This document shows, one piece after another, positions 33,758-42,808 of a DNA stretch of 64,000 bases. A model generated the notes under the pieces. It was not told where the DNA came from and made no database searches. It was given only the letters and a program-made list of their open reading frames with translations. Each line of letters opens with the position of its first letter. The stretch's first letter is position 1. The position numbers and the translations under genes were made by a program. Source of the stretch: Desulfocapsa sp. (GTDB taxonomy: Bacteria > Desulfobacterota > Desulfobulbia > Desulfobulbales > Desulfocapsaceae); the NCBI GenBank assembly GCA_016765495.1, contig JAESPV010000037.1:3946-67945 (forward strand), given 5' to 3'.

Positions 33758-34627
33758 TTGAAAGGACTTTGGTACATATTCCTTGAAAGAATACCGGGAA
33801 GCCTGGGTTCCTGGATATTTTTCATTGCGTCTAAAGGTATTGCTGCCGGATATTTCCTTTTTTCAAAGAACGTGAAGGAAAGCCGTCGCTTTTATCGTCT
33901 CCTCTATCCTGAAAAAAGCAGTTTTCACCACAGATTGTGTACTTTTCGTCAGTATCAGAATTTTACCACCATCCATTATGATCGTTTTCTTGCAGGCAAA
34001 GGCATGAAAACAGTTTTTCAATCAGATGGGTGGGAAAAACTGGAGTTAGTACAACATCATAAAGGTGCAATTCTGCTCATGTCTCACTTGGGGAACTGGG
34101 AGATTGCTGCCCGCCTTTTGAGGCAGCAGAAAACTCAATCGAGCATTCTTCTGTATATGGGCATTAAAGAAAAAGAGGGTGTGGAGGCTCTACAAAAAGA
34201 ACAACTGAAGGATTCCGGAGTGAAGATAATAGGTGTCCCGCGGGATGGTGGCTCACCATTTGACGCATTGGAGGGTATTCGATTTTTACAGGATGGTGGA
34301 ATTGTGTCCATGACAGGTGATATCATCTGGCGCAGTGATCAACGCAGTATCCAGGTGAATTTTATGGGGAGAAAAGCAGTGCTTCCCCAAGCGCCTTATA
34401 TTTTTGCTCTGGTGTCTGGTGCTCCAATATTGTGCTTTTTCAGTTTCCGGGTTGGGAAGAATAAATATACGTTTCGTTTTGCGGAACCCATTTATATTCA
34501 CCCGGAAAATAGAAAAGACCGGACAAGGCTTATACAGGAAGCTGCTCAGCAATATGCTGATTTATTGGAGGGAGAGCTTCGTGCTCATTCCTTGCAATGG
34601 TATCATTTTGATCGTTTTGTCCTGTAG
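33758..34627 (+). CDS. LpxL/HtrB-family lysophospholipid acyltransferase
   Basis: A 289-residue membrane-associated acyltransferase that starts with TTG 33758 just after the glycosyltransferase. The catalytic HX4E motif is SHLGNWE (about residue 110). VPRDGGSPFDALEGIRFLQDG and VSMTGDIIW follow the family pattern of LpxL/PatA. An N-terminal hydrophobic segment anchors it to the inner membrane. With the glycosyltransferase and DAK2-DegV genes it probably builds or remodels an acylated glycolipid. Confidence 0.82.
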   Translation: MKGLWYIFLERIPGSLGSWIFFIASKGIAAGYFLFSKNVKESRRFYRLLYPEKSSFHHRLCTFRQYQNFTTIHYDRFLAGKGMKTVFQSDGWEKLELVQHHKGAILLMSHLGNWEIAARLLRQQKTQSSILLYMGIKEKEGVEALQKEQLKDSGVKIIGVPRDGGSPFDALEGIRFLQDGGIVSMTGDIIWRSDQRSIQVNFMGRKAVLPQAPYIFALVSGAPILCFFSFRVGKNKYTFRFAEPIYIHPENRKDRTRLIQEAAQQYADLLEGELRAHSLQWYHFDRFVL

Positions 34628-34658
34628 CAGGTCTTCTACAGCCCATTCAATGAGAAGC

Positions 34659-34685
34659 GTATTCGGTATGTCAGTTACCGAATAC
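34659..34685. terminator. hairpin between convergent genes
   Basis: GTATTCGGTA pairs perfectly with TACCGAATAC around a 7-nt loop. It lies between the acyltransferase (+) and FadL-like (-) stops. A second small hairpin, GAGCATTATGCTC, follows at about 34698. There is no U-run. Confidence 0.5.
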
Positions 34686-34730
34686 CTTCTGCCCACAGAG
34701 CATTATGCTCAAGTGATTTCGGTACGTTCC

Positions 34731-35957
34731 TTATCTAAACTTCCACTGCAATCCGCATGAGACAATCCAGATATCTTTTTCGTAGGTTATTCCCTGTGCG
34801 TCTGTTTTTTCCATATAGAATACTTTGCTGGCTCCCATGGTGAAGTCAAGGGTTTCTGTCGGGCTCCAGACGCCACCCATGCCGACTGTGTGAGCATCAA
34901 GTTTTGCCTCTTCCGGAAGGCTGATGATTTGATCAATGTCTACTTTAAGATTTGAGTAGAGATAGCCGGCACTGACCATCCATTCCCTGTTGAACCGGTA
35001 TTCCGCAGATGCACCTAAGTCATAACTGTTTCCAGCACCATCAAAATCTGTCTCCCAAGTGGCTTCTTTCTCCAGGTAGTAGATAAAGTTGGCATCTACT
35101 TTGAGGTTGTCCGTGATTTTGTAGGATGCGCCTATTCCAAGCAGGGCAGGGATATCCTCACGCTCTTCTCGACCATCTTGATATCCCATAAGTGCCAGCA
35201 AATCTGCTCCTTGCCGTACATCAAGCTCAAAGTTCAGTTTAGTGGCTGTTTCAAAACGAAGGCCAATGTTCCATTGCTCATTTGGGCTGATATTTACACC
35301 AAAAATTCCTCCCCAGCCATCGGCCTCATCTCGTAACTCGGTTACTGCATTCCCAAATACCGGAAGTCCGTCGGCACTGAGTGTATATTTTTTATACGCT
35401 GAGACATAACGGAGCCCGGCGGATACCGAGAACATACTGTTTATTTCATATGCTCCACCAATTGTATATCCGCTATAGATACTTTCTGCCTCTACCCGCT
35501 GCGGAAAGGTGCCGGCAACAGAGAAAGGTACACCAAGAAGGGTGTTGATTATTGTAATAGACCTGGCGTTTCCGTTTTGAAAATCAACTTTTCCACCACC
35601 TCCAACAAGAGACGCTGTGAGGTAACCAGCCCATTTGTCTTCTTTGTGGATGGCAAAAAAACCGGGAACAATGGAACTTATATCCTGATCCAGTTGTCCA
35701 ACACCTGGAATAGAGTTGGAATAGTCTTTGGCTAAGTATTGAATATCTAATTTAAGATATTTTCCGGTTTTCATTTTCATTATCCCGGCGGGATTGTGTA
35801 CAGCAATGTCGGCATAGTCTGTTGCTGCCTGCCTGTTCAAGGTTCTGAAATAATCAGAACTTGAATTCTGTTTGTTGATGATTCCTCCAGCTAAGATCGG
35901 GGTGGCAACGAGTCCTAACAGGCCTGCCAGGGGAAGAGTGAGTAAGTGCTTTTTCAT
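34731..35957 (-). CDS. FadL/OmpP1-family outer-membrane transporter
   Basis: A 408-residue outer-membrane barrel for long-chain fatty acids or other hydrophobic molecules. ATG 35957 begins a signal peptide (MKKHLLTLPLAGLLGLVATP, cleavage near ILAGG). The N-terminal hatch includes DYFRTLNRQAATDYADIAVH and the family's NPAG (about residues 60-66). The C-terminus ends in LQWKFR; family members usually end in an aromatic residue before the last position, as here. It faces the DAK2-DegV/acyltransferase genes and may import their substrate. Confidence 0.85.
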   Translation of the reverse strand: MKKHLLTLPLAGLLGLVATPILAGGIINKQNSSSDYFRTLNRQAATDYADIAVHNPAGIMKMKTGKYLKLDIQYLAKDYSNSIPGVGQLDQDISSIVPGFFAIHKEDKWAGYLTASLVGGGGKVDFQNGNARSITIINTLLGVPFSVAGTFPQRVEAESIYSGYTIGGAYEINSMFSVSAGLRYVSAYKKYTLSADGLPVFGNAVTELRDEADGWGGIFGVNISPNEQWNIGLRFETATKLNFELDVRQGADLLALMGYQDGREEREDIPALLGIGASYKITDNLKVDANFIYYLEKEATWETDFDGAGNSYDLGASAEYRFNREWMVSAGYLYSNLKVDIDQIISLPEEAKLDAHTVGMGGVWSPTETLDFTMGASKVFYMEKTDAQGITYEKDIWIVSCGLQWKFR

Positions 35958-36513
35958 GGTGGAGTATCTCGGATAAGGGTTACGGGAGAACATAGTGCCC
36001 TGTGGGCAGAAGTTATCAGCTATTAGTGTTTGGTAAGTGATATAAGAAGAATTACCAGGGAAATTTTAATTTTTCGATACATCAAAATGCTTATACTCTG
36101 CCGATCTATTTACAGATCCGATGGGTGTTAAGATGCAAATAGTATAATGCTATGTATTTTCCCCCAAAAAAAGAGGAAGGCTTAACGTCTTTTTTGACGA
36201 TTATTCTTGTTCTATTTGATTATTAAAACAAATTGTTCTGTTGGCTAAGTATGGGGTGATACATGAGAGTGTCCCCCATTGGGGACGTTCTGTTAATTTG
36301 GTCGGGTTTAGCTTTCAAATTAACAACGATAACCTACACTAAAAAAATAAGGCTGTAAAGAGGCACTAAGGCCCAAACACCAGTGATGAACTGGGGAACG
36401 TACATCTGAAAAGTCACCATTTCGTGAGCACCTGCAACAAAAGAGTTTCTTGAATCTCTTTTGTTTACGCAGTGAGTCGTTACGCAATATATAAGAAGGT
36501 GCAAACAAGGGGG
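35958..36513. other. 556-bp gap with hairpins only
   Basis: No gene is supported. There are a GTCCCCC/GGGGAC hairpin near 36271-36286 and a CAAAAGAG/CTCTTTTG hairpin at 36438-36463. The second lies downstream of the histidine kinase stop and may end its transcript. GGGGAACGTAC near 36402 recalls the ends of the repeats at 31145 and 34722. Confidence 0.4.
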
Positions 36514-38484
36514 TCAACGCAGCACACTTTTAACTGTGCGCCCGAGTAGCTCGATTGAGTAGGGCTTTTTTATAAATTCATTTGCCCCAAGTTGCAGGGT
36601 CGCTTTAACGTCATTGCTTTCAGAAAAACCACTGACGATTATGGCTTTCTGTCCGGGATGCAGCTCACTTATTTCTTTATAAGTCTGGTATCCATTTAGA
36701 CCTGGTTCCATAAGCATATCAAGAAGTACCAGATCAACAGAATGATTTTGGAGATAGATAATGGCGTTTTCACCACTTTCTGCTGTTTGAACCGTATAAC
36801 CAAGTTTTGTGAGAATGTTATTGCTGATATCTCGTTGCAGTTTCTCGTCATCCACCACCAGGATGCTTGCAGTTCCCCGTAAATCCTCTGCCTCATTTTC
36901 TGTAATAGTTATCTTTTCTTTTGTGGTAACGGGGAGGTAGACGGTGAATGTGGTGCCGTTGTCATTGCTTGTGACATCAACAGTACCCTTATGTTCCAGC
37001 ACAGAATTCCAGACCACAGCCAGGCCTAGCCCCGTTCCGCTTCTGCCCATTACTTTTTTGGTGTAAAATGGTTCGAAAATATGCTGCAGGGAATCAGCGG
37101 GTATACCGGGGCCGCTGTCGCTTACCTGCAGTAGAATGTAGTCACCTTTTTCCAGCATAGAAATTTCAGTATTCCGGGTGGTTAGGTGTTTTGTGGTGGT
37201 TGAGAGAGTAATGCTTCCCTTTATTTCAATGGCTTCGAAGGCGTTGTTTACCAGATTCATCAAAACCTTCTGGATGTGAACAGGAGAACATTTGCAGTTT
37301 GGCAAATGAGCCTCAAGGTTCAGGGACATTGAAATTTTCGGGTAGAGAGATTCCTGTTCCTGATATTCAGGAGAGGAAAGATAGCTGTTGATCAGATCGT
37401 TGACGCAAACAATCTCGTACTGACTAGCTACGTTACGGGCAACGGTAAGAAGATCTGTTACCACCGCAGCTGCTCTCAGCCCCGATTCCCGGATTGTCTG
37501 AATGGGCCCTCTCAGCTTGCTGTCCTCAGGTAAATCCATAAGAAGCAATTCAGGATAACTGATTATTCCTGAGAGGATATTGTTGAGGTCATGGGCAACC
37601 CCACCCGCCATAAGGCCTAAGGACTCCATCTTCTGGTGTCGTACCAGTTGTGCTTGAATCTGCCTTTTTTCCTCTTCAGCCTGTATTCGTTCATTCATTT
37701 CCCGGGTGATGTTAAAGTTTGCTGTCACAAGTTGTGATGTTCGTTCCATCACTCTTTCTTCCAGGATACTTCGGGCATGCTTCACTCGTTCCCGTTCTTC
37801 ACGGAGTAGTGTTTTCATGAAAAAATCACGACGGGCATAATATTCTATGAAATAGCAGGAAATCATTCCTATTAGATTGGATCCAATAAAGAAAAAATTA
37901 TTATTAATGAGAATGAGGGCAGGTGTTTCTACTATGCTAATGGCAGCATATTCATAGAGAACGATGAGACAAAAGCAGGTGGCACTTGCCCAGATAAAGC
38001 GTAGTTTCGTGCTTGTGTATATGACCATGAAAATGAGGATTAACCCGGCATAATAGGAATAACTCACTGGAGGGGGTGCAAGAACGATCATCATTACAAC
38101 ACCAGCTCCGGCCAGAAAACCCAGGCTGCTAAGGATAGGCTGCATTACTTTTTTAAACAGCACAGAGAATGAAAAGAAAAAGACCCCCAGTGCTAATGGG
38201 CAGAAAATTGCGTAACGAAACAGCCAGAAAGCAACTTTTTCTTCAGGAACGAGATAAACATCAAGAATGCCAAAGAGGCCATAAATCAGAGAAGCAGCTA
38301 AACAGACAATACGGACTACGGTGAGTGAACCACGGAAATAGTCGTCAAGAAATGCGCTTTCGAGATGACTCTGTTTTTTACGGAAAGCAAGGGTGATGGG
38401 ATGCAGATGCATCTTTTCAGCGTTTTCAAAAGGATCGTTGCTTGGCTCAGTCTGTGTTTCCGGGGGAAGCGGTGAAGGAGTCAC
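36514..38484 (-). CDS. hybrid sensor histidine kinase with C-terminal receiver
   Basis: A 656-residue membrane kinase. Six hydrophobic segments occupy about residues 50-215. A coiled coil (about 220-290) leads to HisKA with the phospho-His in GLMAGGVAHDLNNILSG (about 300). HATPase follows (NLVNNAFEAI; DSGPGIP; GRSGTGLGLAVV, about 395-510). The C-terminal receiver (about 535-655) has ILVVDDEKL, the phospho-acceptor Asp in LVLLDMLMEPG, and the switch Lys in FIKKPYS. No DNA-binding output is attached, and no partner regulator is encoded beside it. The membrane part resembles no ligand domain that I know. It shares direction with the cNMP-binding methyltransferase 62 nt upstream. Confidence 0.88.
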   Translation of the reverse strand: MTPSPLPPETQTEPSNDPFENAEKMHLHPITLAFRKKQSHLESAFLDDYFRGSLTVVRIVCLAASLIYGLFGILDVYLVPEEKVAFWLFRYAIFCPLALGVFFFSFSVLFKKVMQPILSSLGFLAGAGVVMMIVLAPPPVSYSYYAGLILIFMVIYTSTKLRFIWASATCFCLIVLYEYAAISIVETPALILINNNFFFIGSNLIGMISCYFIEYYARRDFFMKTLLREERERVKHARSILEERVMERTSQLVTANFNITREMNERIQAEEEKRQIQAQLVRHQKMESLGLMAGGVAHDLNNILSGIISYPELLLMDLPEDSKLRGPIQTIRESGLRAAAVVTDLLTVARNVASQYEIVCVNDLINSYLSSPEYQEQESLYPKISMSLNLEAHLPNCKCSPVHIQKVLMNLVNNAFEAIEIKGSITLSTTTKHLTTRNTEISMLEKGDYILLQVSDSGPGIPADSLQHIFEPFYTKKVMGRSGTGLGLAVVWNSVLEHKGTVDVTSNDNGTTFTVYLPVTTKEKITITENEAEDLRGTASILVVDDEKLQRDISNNILTKLGYTVQTAESGENAIIYLQNHSVDLVLLDMLMEPGLNGYQTYKEISELHPGQKAIIVSGFSESNDVKATLQLGANEFIKKPYSIELLGRTVKSVLR

Positions 38485-38545
38485 AATTGGTTTTTCCTTT
38501 ATGAAGGTTGCTGGGATTACACAATAGAGTCATTGTGCTGCTGCG

Positions 38546-40072
38546 TCAGTGTTTATGCGCCAAAACAAAAAGATTCACTTTTTCCGGTTCTTCAAGAATT
38601 GTCACATCTCCTCCGAATTTGGTGTCCTTAAACAACTCCTTTAGCTCTTCCCTGGTTCGATAAATCAGCTTCCAGTGCAGTAGATGGTCCATAAAAAGCA
38701 TATCTTTGTGTGGGGCAAAGTTCCCTATTAGCAGAGAACCTCCCGGTTTCAGATGTTCATGGCATTTGTCCACCAGTTTGCAAAATAAACGTGGTTCCAG
38801 ATAATCAAAAAGTCCGGCTGAATAAATCAGGTCTTTGGTACCGATGTTATGACTGACTTTGCCCAGTGCCCATTTAACCAGGTTTTCACTCATGTATCGT
38901 ACAGAAGCATTATGAGGAATAGTATTAACGTTCTGGTTTGAATATTGCAACGCTTCAGGATCAATGTCAATGCAGAGGGCGTCAATTCTTTCTGTATATT
39001 CGCATTCCCGAAGGAAATCAAATAATTCACGGCATGGCCCACAGGCAAGATTCATAACAGAAAAAGATTTGTTTTTATCAAGACGTTGTTTTGATAAATG
39101 GTGCAGCTGATCCTTCATCAATATACGGCGACCTCGTATTGCCTCCATACTCTGAAGCTGTAAGCCCCAACCGTCGATGAGGATACCGATCTTGCCGTCA
39201 CCCTTTGGGGTATTCTGGTAGATGTGTTCCATCATCAGGAAATCGCCTGCATAGCCCTTTGGCTTGTAATAGGCCCGTTCTGCAAAACGACTTCGCATGA
39301 GATAGGGAAATATTTCCTTGAAGACAAACCCCCACATGTGGTCCTTATCTTCCTTATTCGACATCGATTCGCTGAAGCTGCTCAGGCCGTTGTTCAAGGT
39401 GTCCAGTACCTTGTAGCCCTGTTTGAGGTACTGTTTTGGGATGTCATCTTCAACAACTGCCTGCAAGGTGTGGGTCAGGTCGTAGAGTTGTGATTTTATA
39501 GATTCAACATTCTGGTTGACCTGTCGCCATGGTTTTGATCGAAGGAGAGAGTCGGGCAGAATCTTTGTCTTTTCATACTGGCGCTTTCGGTTGGTGAGAG
39601 ATGCCGCAAAAGCAGTCAATGGTTCATGTTCTTCCAGGATCTTTCTGAATCTCACACAGATGTCCCTTGTGAGAAAGAGCATGAATGAAGCAAAAAGAAG
39701 AGGCTCATTCTGTCGTAACTGGTCCATTACCTGTTGATTGAATATGTGGATGTTGGATTGCCCCATTGCCGTAATATCGCGAGTTCTGAAACCTTGGTCA
39801 AAGAAGCCGATTTCTCCAAAAAAAGAGCCTGCACCAATGATGGCTACAGTAATTTTTGTTCCTTTTGTAGTGTAGGAGACCTCCACTGTTCCTTTGGCAA
39901 TATAATAAAAAGAATGGGCATCATCGCCGCGTAACAGTATCGTCTCACCAGGCTTACAGCTAAAGGGTTTTGCAAAGGGCAGAGCCCTGTTTTTGAACTC
40001 TGTGTGAAACATGTCAGATTTGTTTGTTATTGGATCGGTGGGCAGATCTTCGGAGGGAGATGAAGCTTTCAT
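38546..40072 (-). CDS. cyclic-nucleotide-binding domain fused to SAM methyltransferase
   Basis: A 508-residue soluble protein. Residues about 30-150 form a cNMP-binding/Crp-like sensor domain (GETILLRGDDAHSFYYIAKG, then GSFFGEIGFFD). Residues about 250-505 form a class I methyltransferase: RSRFAERAYYKPKGYAGD, then MNLACGPCRELFDF (SAM-binding, about 345) and DALCIDIDPEAL. The YYKPKGYAGD block recalls proteins annotated as PhcB-type makers of 3-hydroxy fatty acid methyl ester signals. ATG 40072 was chosen over an in-frame TTG 15 nt upstream. It is divergent from an ACP/ketosynthase cluster, which could supply an acyl substrate. This role is inferred. Confidence 0.8.
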   Translation of the reverse strand: MKASSPSEDLPTDPITNKSDMFHTEFKNRALPFAKPFSCKPGETILLRGDDAHSFYYIAKGTVEVSYTTKGTKITVAIIGAGSFFGEIGFFDQGFRTRDITAMGQSNIHIFNQQVMDQLRQNEPLLFASFMLFLTRDICVRFRKILEEHEPLTAFAASLTNRKRQYEKTKILPDSLLRSKPWRQVNQNVESIKSQLYDLTHTLQAVVEDDIPKQYLKQGYKVLDTLNNGLSSFSESMSNKEDKDHMWGFVFKEIFPYLMRSRFAERAYYKPKGYAGDFLMMEHIYQNTPKGDGKIGILIDGWGLQLQSMEAIRGRRILMKDQLHHLSKQRLDKNKSFSVMNLACGPCRELFDFLRECEYTERIDALCIDIDPEALQYSNQNVNTIPHNASVRYMSENLVKWALGKVSHNIGTKDLIYSAGLFDYLEPRLFCKLVDKCHEHLKPGGSLLIGNFAPHKDMLFMDHLLHWKLIYRTREELKELFKDTKFGGDVTILEEPEKVNLFVLAHKH

Positions 40073-40428
40073 AGTGAATATTCCCAATTGTGTTTTTTTG
40101 AGTTAAGCGTAGACTTTGACAGAATTTGGTGAAGATCTTTTTTTTATCCCTCAAGAGGATACTGAAAAGAGCACCAGTATACCGTTCATCACCGATGTTA
40201 TCTCGTACAAATATTTAATGAGAATCTTCTCTTATGATAGCAAAGGGATGGGAGAAGTTCAAGCTTGTCGGGAGTTATTCTTGGGTTTGGTTCAGCGTAT
40301 CTTTGTTTTGATTTGGTGTTGTTGCGTGTCTGGGTGTATTCTGCACTGTTCATTTTCTTGAAAACTGTGTAGTATCGGGACTCATTTTTTTTATTTTCAA
40401 TCTTTTAATTCTTCCAGGCCTCAGCCCC
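40073..40428. other. 356-bp divergent promoter region
   Basis: It separates the methyltransferase (-) from the ACP cluster (+) and must hold both promoters. The sequence is AT-rich near both genes. I see no gene, operator palindrome or riboswitch that I can name. Confidence 0.4.
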
Positions 40429-40686
40429 ATGACAAGAGATGAACTGCAGGAAAAGATAGTAGCAATTTTAGTAGATGAATTTGAATTCGAGAATCCGGGT
40501 CTCACGGATAATCTTCGTGATGATCACGGATTTGACAGTATTGATGCCATTGAACTTCTGGCCAAAATTGAAGAAATGATCGGTTTTCAGATTTCACGCA
40601 AAGAAAAAGAAAAGGCCATGAGTATTCGTACCATCAATGATATTCTTGACTATATTGAAACCATTCAGGCTGCCCATAAAAGCTAA
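40429..40686 (+). CDS. acyl carrier protein
   Basis: An 85-residue acidic four-helix protein with the phosphopantetheine Ser in HGFDSIDAIELLAKIEE (about residue 37). It carries growing acyl chains for the ketosynthase that starts 13 nt downstream. It is not the housekeeping acpP, because that gene usually sits with fabD/fabG/fabF and reads DSLD. It begins a six-gene cluster, so it is probably a dedicated carrier for a special lipid. Confidence 0.85.
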   Translation: MTRDELQEKIVAILVDEFEFENPGLTDNLRDDHGFDSIDAIELLAKIEEMIGFQISRKEKEKAMSIRTINDILDYIETIQAAHKS

Positions 40687-40699
40687 TCGGTGATTGTGC

Positions 40700-41938
40700 A
40701 TGGAAAGACGAGTTGTTATCACTGCCTGCTCTGCAATCACCCCCATCGGCTATGGGAAAGATGCTATTGTAGAAAGTCTCAGGACGGGTAAATCCGGTGT
40801 GAAATCGCTCCGTGATGATGGTTTGCTCAGCCAGCGGATTCACTCCAAAGTCTTTGGCACCGTTGATTATCCCATTGATTACGGTTTTGTGCGTAAAGAC
40901 ACAAAAACCATGGGGCCTGTTGCCTATTACGCCTGCAAGGTGGCGGGCGATGTACTGGAAGAATCGGGGCTGAGCCAGGATTTTATACGTTCTGGTCGCC
41001 TGGGGGTCTCATTTGGTTCCACCCACGGCAGTCCCACGGTACAGCGTAATATCTACAAGACTTTTTTCAACGAAGATAAATCAAAATTTTCTGCCATTGG
41101 TGCCGTGGATTATTTGAAATCCATGGTGCATACCACAGCCGTAAATATCACCAGAATGTTTGGTATTACCGGCAGGGTGGTTGCCTCGTCTACGGCCTGC
41201 ACCACCTCGAGTCAATCCATTGGGTATGCTTATGAGATGGTAAAATTTGGCATGCAGGATGCCATGATTGCCGGAGGTGCCGATGAGTATGACACCACAA
41301 CGGTTGCTGTCTTTGATAATCTACTCGCCTGTTCAGTTGATTACAATGATACTCCTAAGCGTACTCCGCGCCCCTTTGATAGTAGTCGTGATGGTCTGGT
41401 TGTGGGTGAAGGCGGGGCAGCAGTACTTCTTGAAGAGTACGAGCATGCGCATGCACGCGGTGCAACAATATTGGGTGAAGTGATCGGTTTTGCCTGTAAT
41501 AATAATGGTGGTGATCTGATTCTTCCAAATCTTACCGGAATTACAACTACCCTGCAGCTGGCACTTGATGATGCAAAGATACAGCCTGCAGATATTGATT
41601 TTATTTCCGCCCATGCAACGGCTACCAAGATGGGTGATGTTATAGAGTCTCAGGCCATTGCTGAGGTGTATGGCAACAAGCCCTGGGTGATCGGGCTGAA
41701 AAGTTATATGGGGCATACCATGGGAACCTGTGGTGCCATTGAAATAATTTTAAGTTTATACATGATGGAACAGGGGTTTCTTGCACCTACCCTTAACCTT
41801 GAAGATGTGGATGAACGCTGTGCCATGCTTCGTCATGTTCGTGAAGTAACTGAGACCGAAACCAGGACTGCTGCCATTCAGAATTTTGCCTTTGGTGGGG
41901 TTAATACCTGCCTGATTATCACAGATGGCCGGAAATAA
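40700..41938 (+). CDS. beta-ketoacyl-ACP synthase (FabF-like)
   Basis: A 412-residue condensing enzyme. The catalytic triad is intact: Cys in SSTACTTSSQSIG (about residue 165), His in SAHATATKMGD (about 305) and His in KSYMGHTMGTCGAIE (about 340). ATG 40700 was chosen over an in-frame TTG 6 nt upstream. It starts 13 nt after the ACP gene and overlaps the acyltransferase gene by 14 nt. It would extend acyl chains on the dedicated ACP. No ketoreductase, dehydratase or enoyl reductase is present, so those must be shared with the cell's fatty acid synthase. Confidence 0.88.
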   Translation: MERRVVITACSAITPIGYGKDAIVESLRTGKSGVKSLRDDGLLSQRIHSKVFGTVDYPIDYGFVRKDTKTMGPVAYYACKVAGDVLEESGLSQDFIRSGRLGVSFGSTHGSPTVQRNIYKTFFNEDKSKFSAIGAVDYLKSMVHTTAVNITRMFGITGRVVASSTACTTSSQSIGYAYEMVKFGMQDAMIAGGADEYDTTTVAVFDNLLACSVDYNDTPKRTPRPFDSSRDGLVVGEGGAAVLLEEYEHAHARGATILGEVIGFACNNNGGDLILPNLTGITTTLQLALDDAKIQPADIDFISAHATATKMGDVIESQAIAEVYGNKPWVIGLKSYMGHTMGTCGAIEIILSLYMMEQGFLAPTLNLEDVDERCAMLRHVREVTETETRTAAIQNFAFGGVNTCLIITDGRK

Positions 41939-42698
41939 CCCAAAGGCTGGCTTTGTTGACAGGCTGAGCGATTTTGTGGTGACCTTAATCTGCTGGGTCT
42001 ATTTTGTTTTTGCCTTCCTGTTTTTCTTCTCTTTTTTCTATATTGCCGCCTTTTTCTTTTTTAAGAATCGGGAGCAGGCCTTTCAGTACATTGACCATCT
42101 GTTTTTTAAAGGTTTTTTGTGGCTGCTTCGTGTGTTAGCCCCTCGGCATAAGTGGGATATTGATTCTGAAATTTGTACTCTTCGCGGCTCCATCATTATT
42201 TGCAACCATCTGTCCTACCTTGATCCGCTCATTTTTATTTCTCTGTGGACCAGACAAAAAACCATCGTTAAGACGAAATTCTTTCATGCACCCATCTTTG
42301 GCTGGCTTATAAAAGTTTCAGGGTATCTGCCCTCAACCACAGAAGGTGTACATGCAAAAAGGATGATTGAACAGGTGGAAAGTATGGGTGAGTTTTTGAA
42401 AAATGGAGGGAATCTCTTTGTTTTTCCTGAAGGTACCCGGAATCCTGATGGAGACCTTGGCGATTTTCACAAAGGAGTTTTTAAGATTGGTCGCATGTGC
42501 AAATGTCCCATCCATGTGTTACATCTTAGCAACACAGATAAGCTGTTCATGCCGGGAACGTTTTTCTTTAACACAAGAGTGCATAATCGTATCAGGATGA
42601 AAATCATTGGCTGTACCTGGGCTGCAATCGGTAAGGAAACAGTCTCTGCCAAAGAACTTGAAAAAGAAGTGCTCCAGATATTTGAAACTACACTCTAA
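41925..42698 (+). CDS. PlsC-like 1-acyl-glycerol-3-phosphate acyltransferase
   Basis: A 257-residue membrane acyltransferase with a strongly hydrophobic, Phe-rich N-terminus (about residues 15-45). The catalytic HX4D motif is NHLSYLD (about 95), and FPEGTRNPDGD (about 168) is the second family motif. It overlaps the ketosynthase and probably transfers the acyl chain made by the ACP/ketosynthase pair to a glycerol- or other alcohol-based acceptor. Confidence 0.85.
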   Translation: MAGNNPKAGFVDRLSDFVVTLICWVYFVFAFLFFFSFFYIAAFFFFKNREQAFQYIDHLFFKGFLWLLRVLAPRHKWDIDSEICTLRGSIIICNHLSYLDPLIFISLWTRQKTIVKTKFFHAPIFGWLIKVSGYLPSTTEGVHAKRMIEQVESMGEFLKNGGNLFVFPEGTRNPDGDLGDFHKGVFKIGRMCKCPIHVLHLSNTDKLFMPGTFFFNTRVHNRIRMKIIGCTWAAIGKETVSAKELEKEVLQIFETTL

Positions 42699-42705
42699 GC
42701 GGGTA

Positions 42706-42795
42706 ATGGGCAAATATGGATGCGACGGACGATTGAAACAGGAAATTGAACGGCTGGAACGAATGAATACATTTAATGATCTTGAGGGATATTGA
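42706..42795 (+). CDS. 29-residue peptide, possible radical SAM substrate
   Basis: A short open frame, MGKYGCDGRLKQEIERLERM followed by nine residues ending in EGY, fills the 110-nt space between the acyltransferase and the radical SAM gene (stop 13 nt before the latter). A plausible ribosome site (AAGCGGG) overlaps the upstream stop. The composition is protein-like: a Gly/Cys-containing head, then an amphipathic charged helix. Alternatives are a leader peptide, a small regulatory protein or chance. No family is recognised. Confidence 0.45.
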   Translation: MGKYGCDGRLKQEIERLERMNTFNDLEGY

Positions 42796-42808
42796 TATCT
42801 AGAGGTAT

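Noticed and set aside
36320-36517. Minus-strand 65-codon frame in the gap after the histidine kinase
   Set aside because: Composition is not protein-like and it includes the hairpin at 36438-36463.
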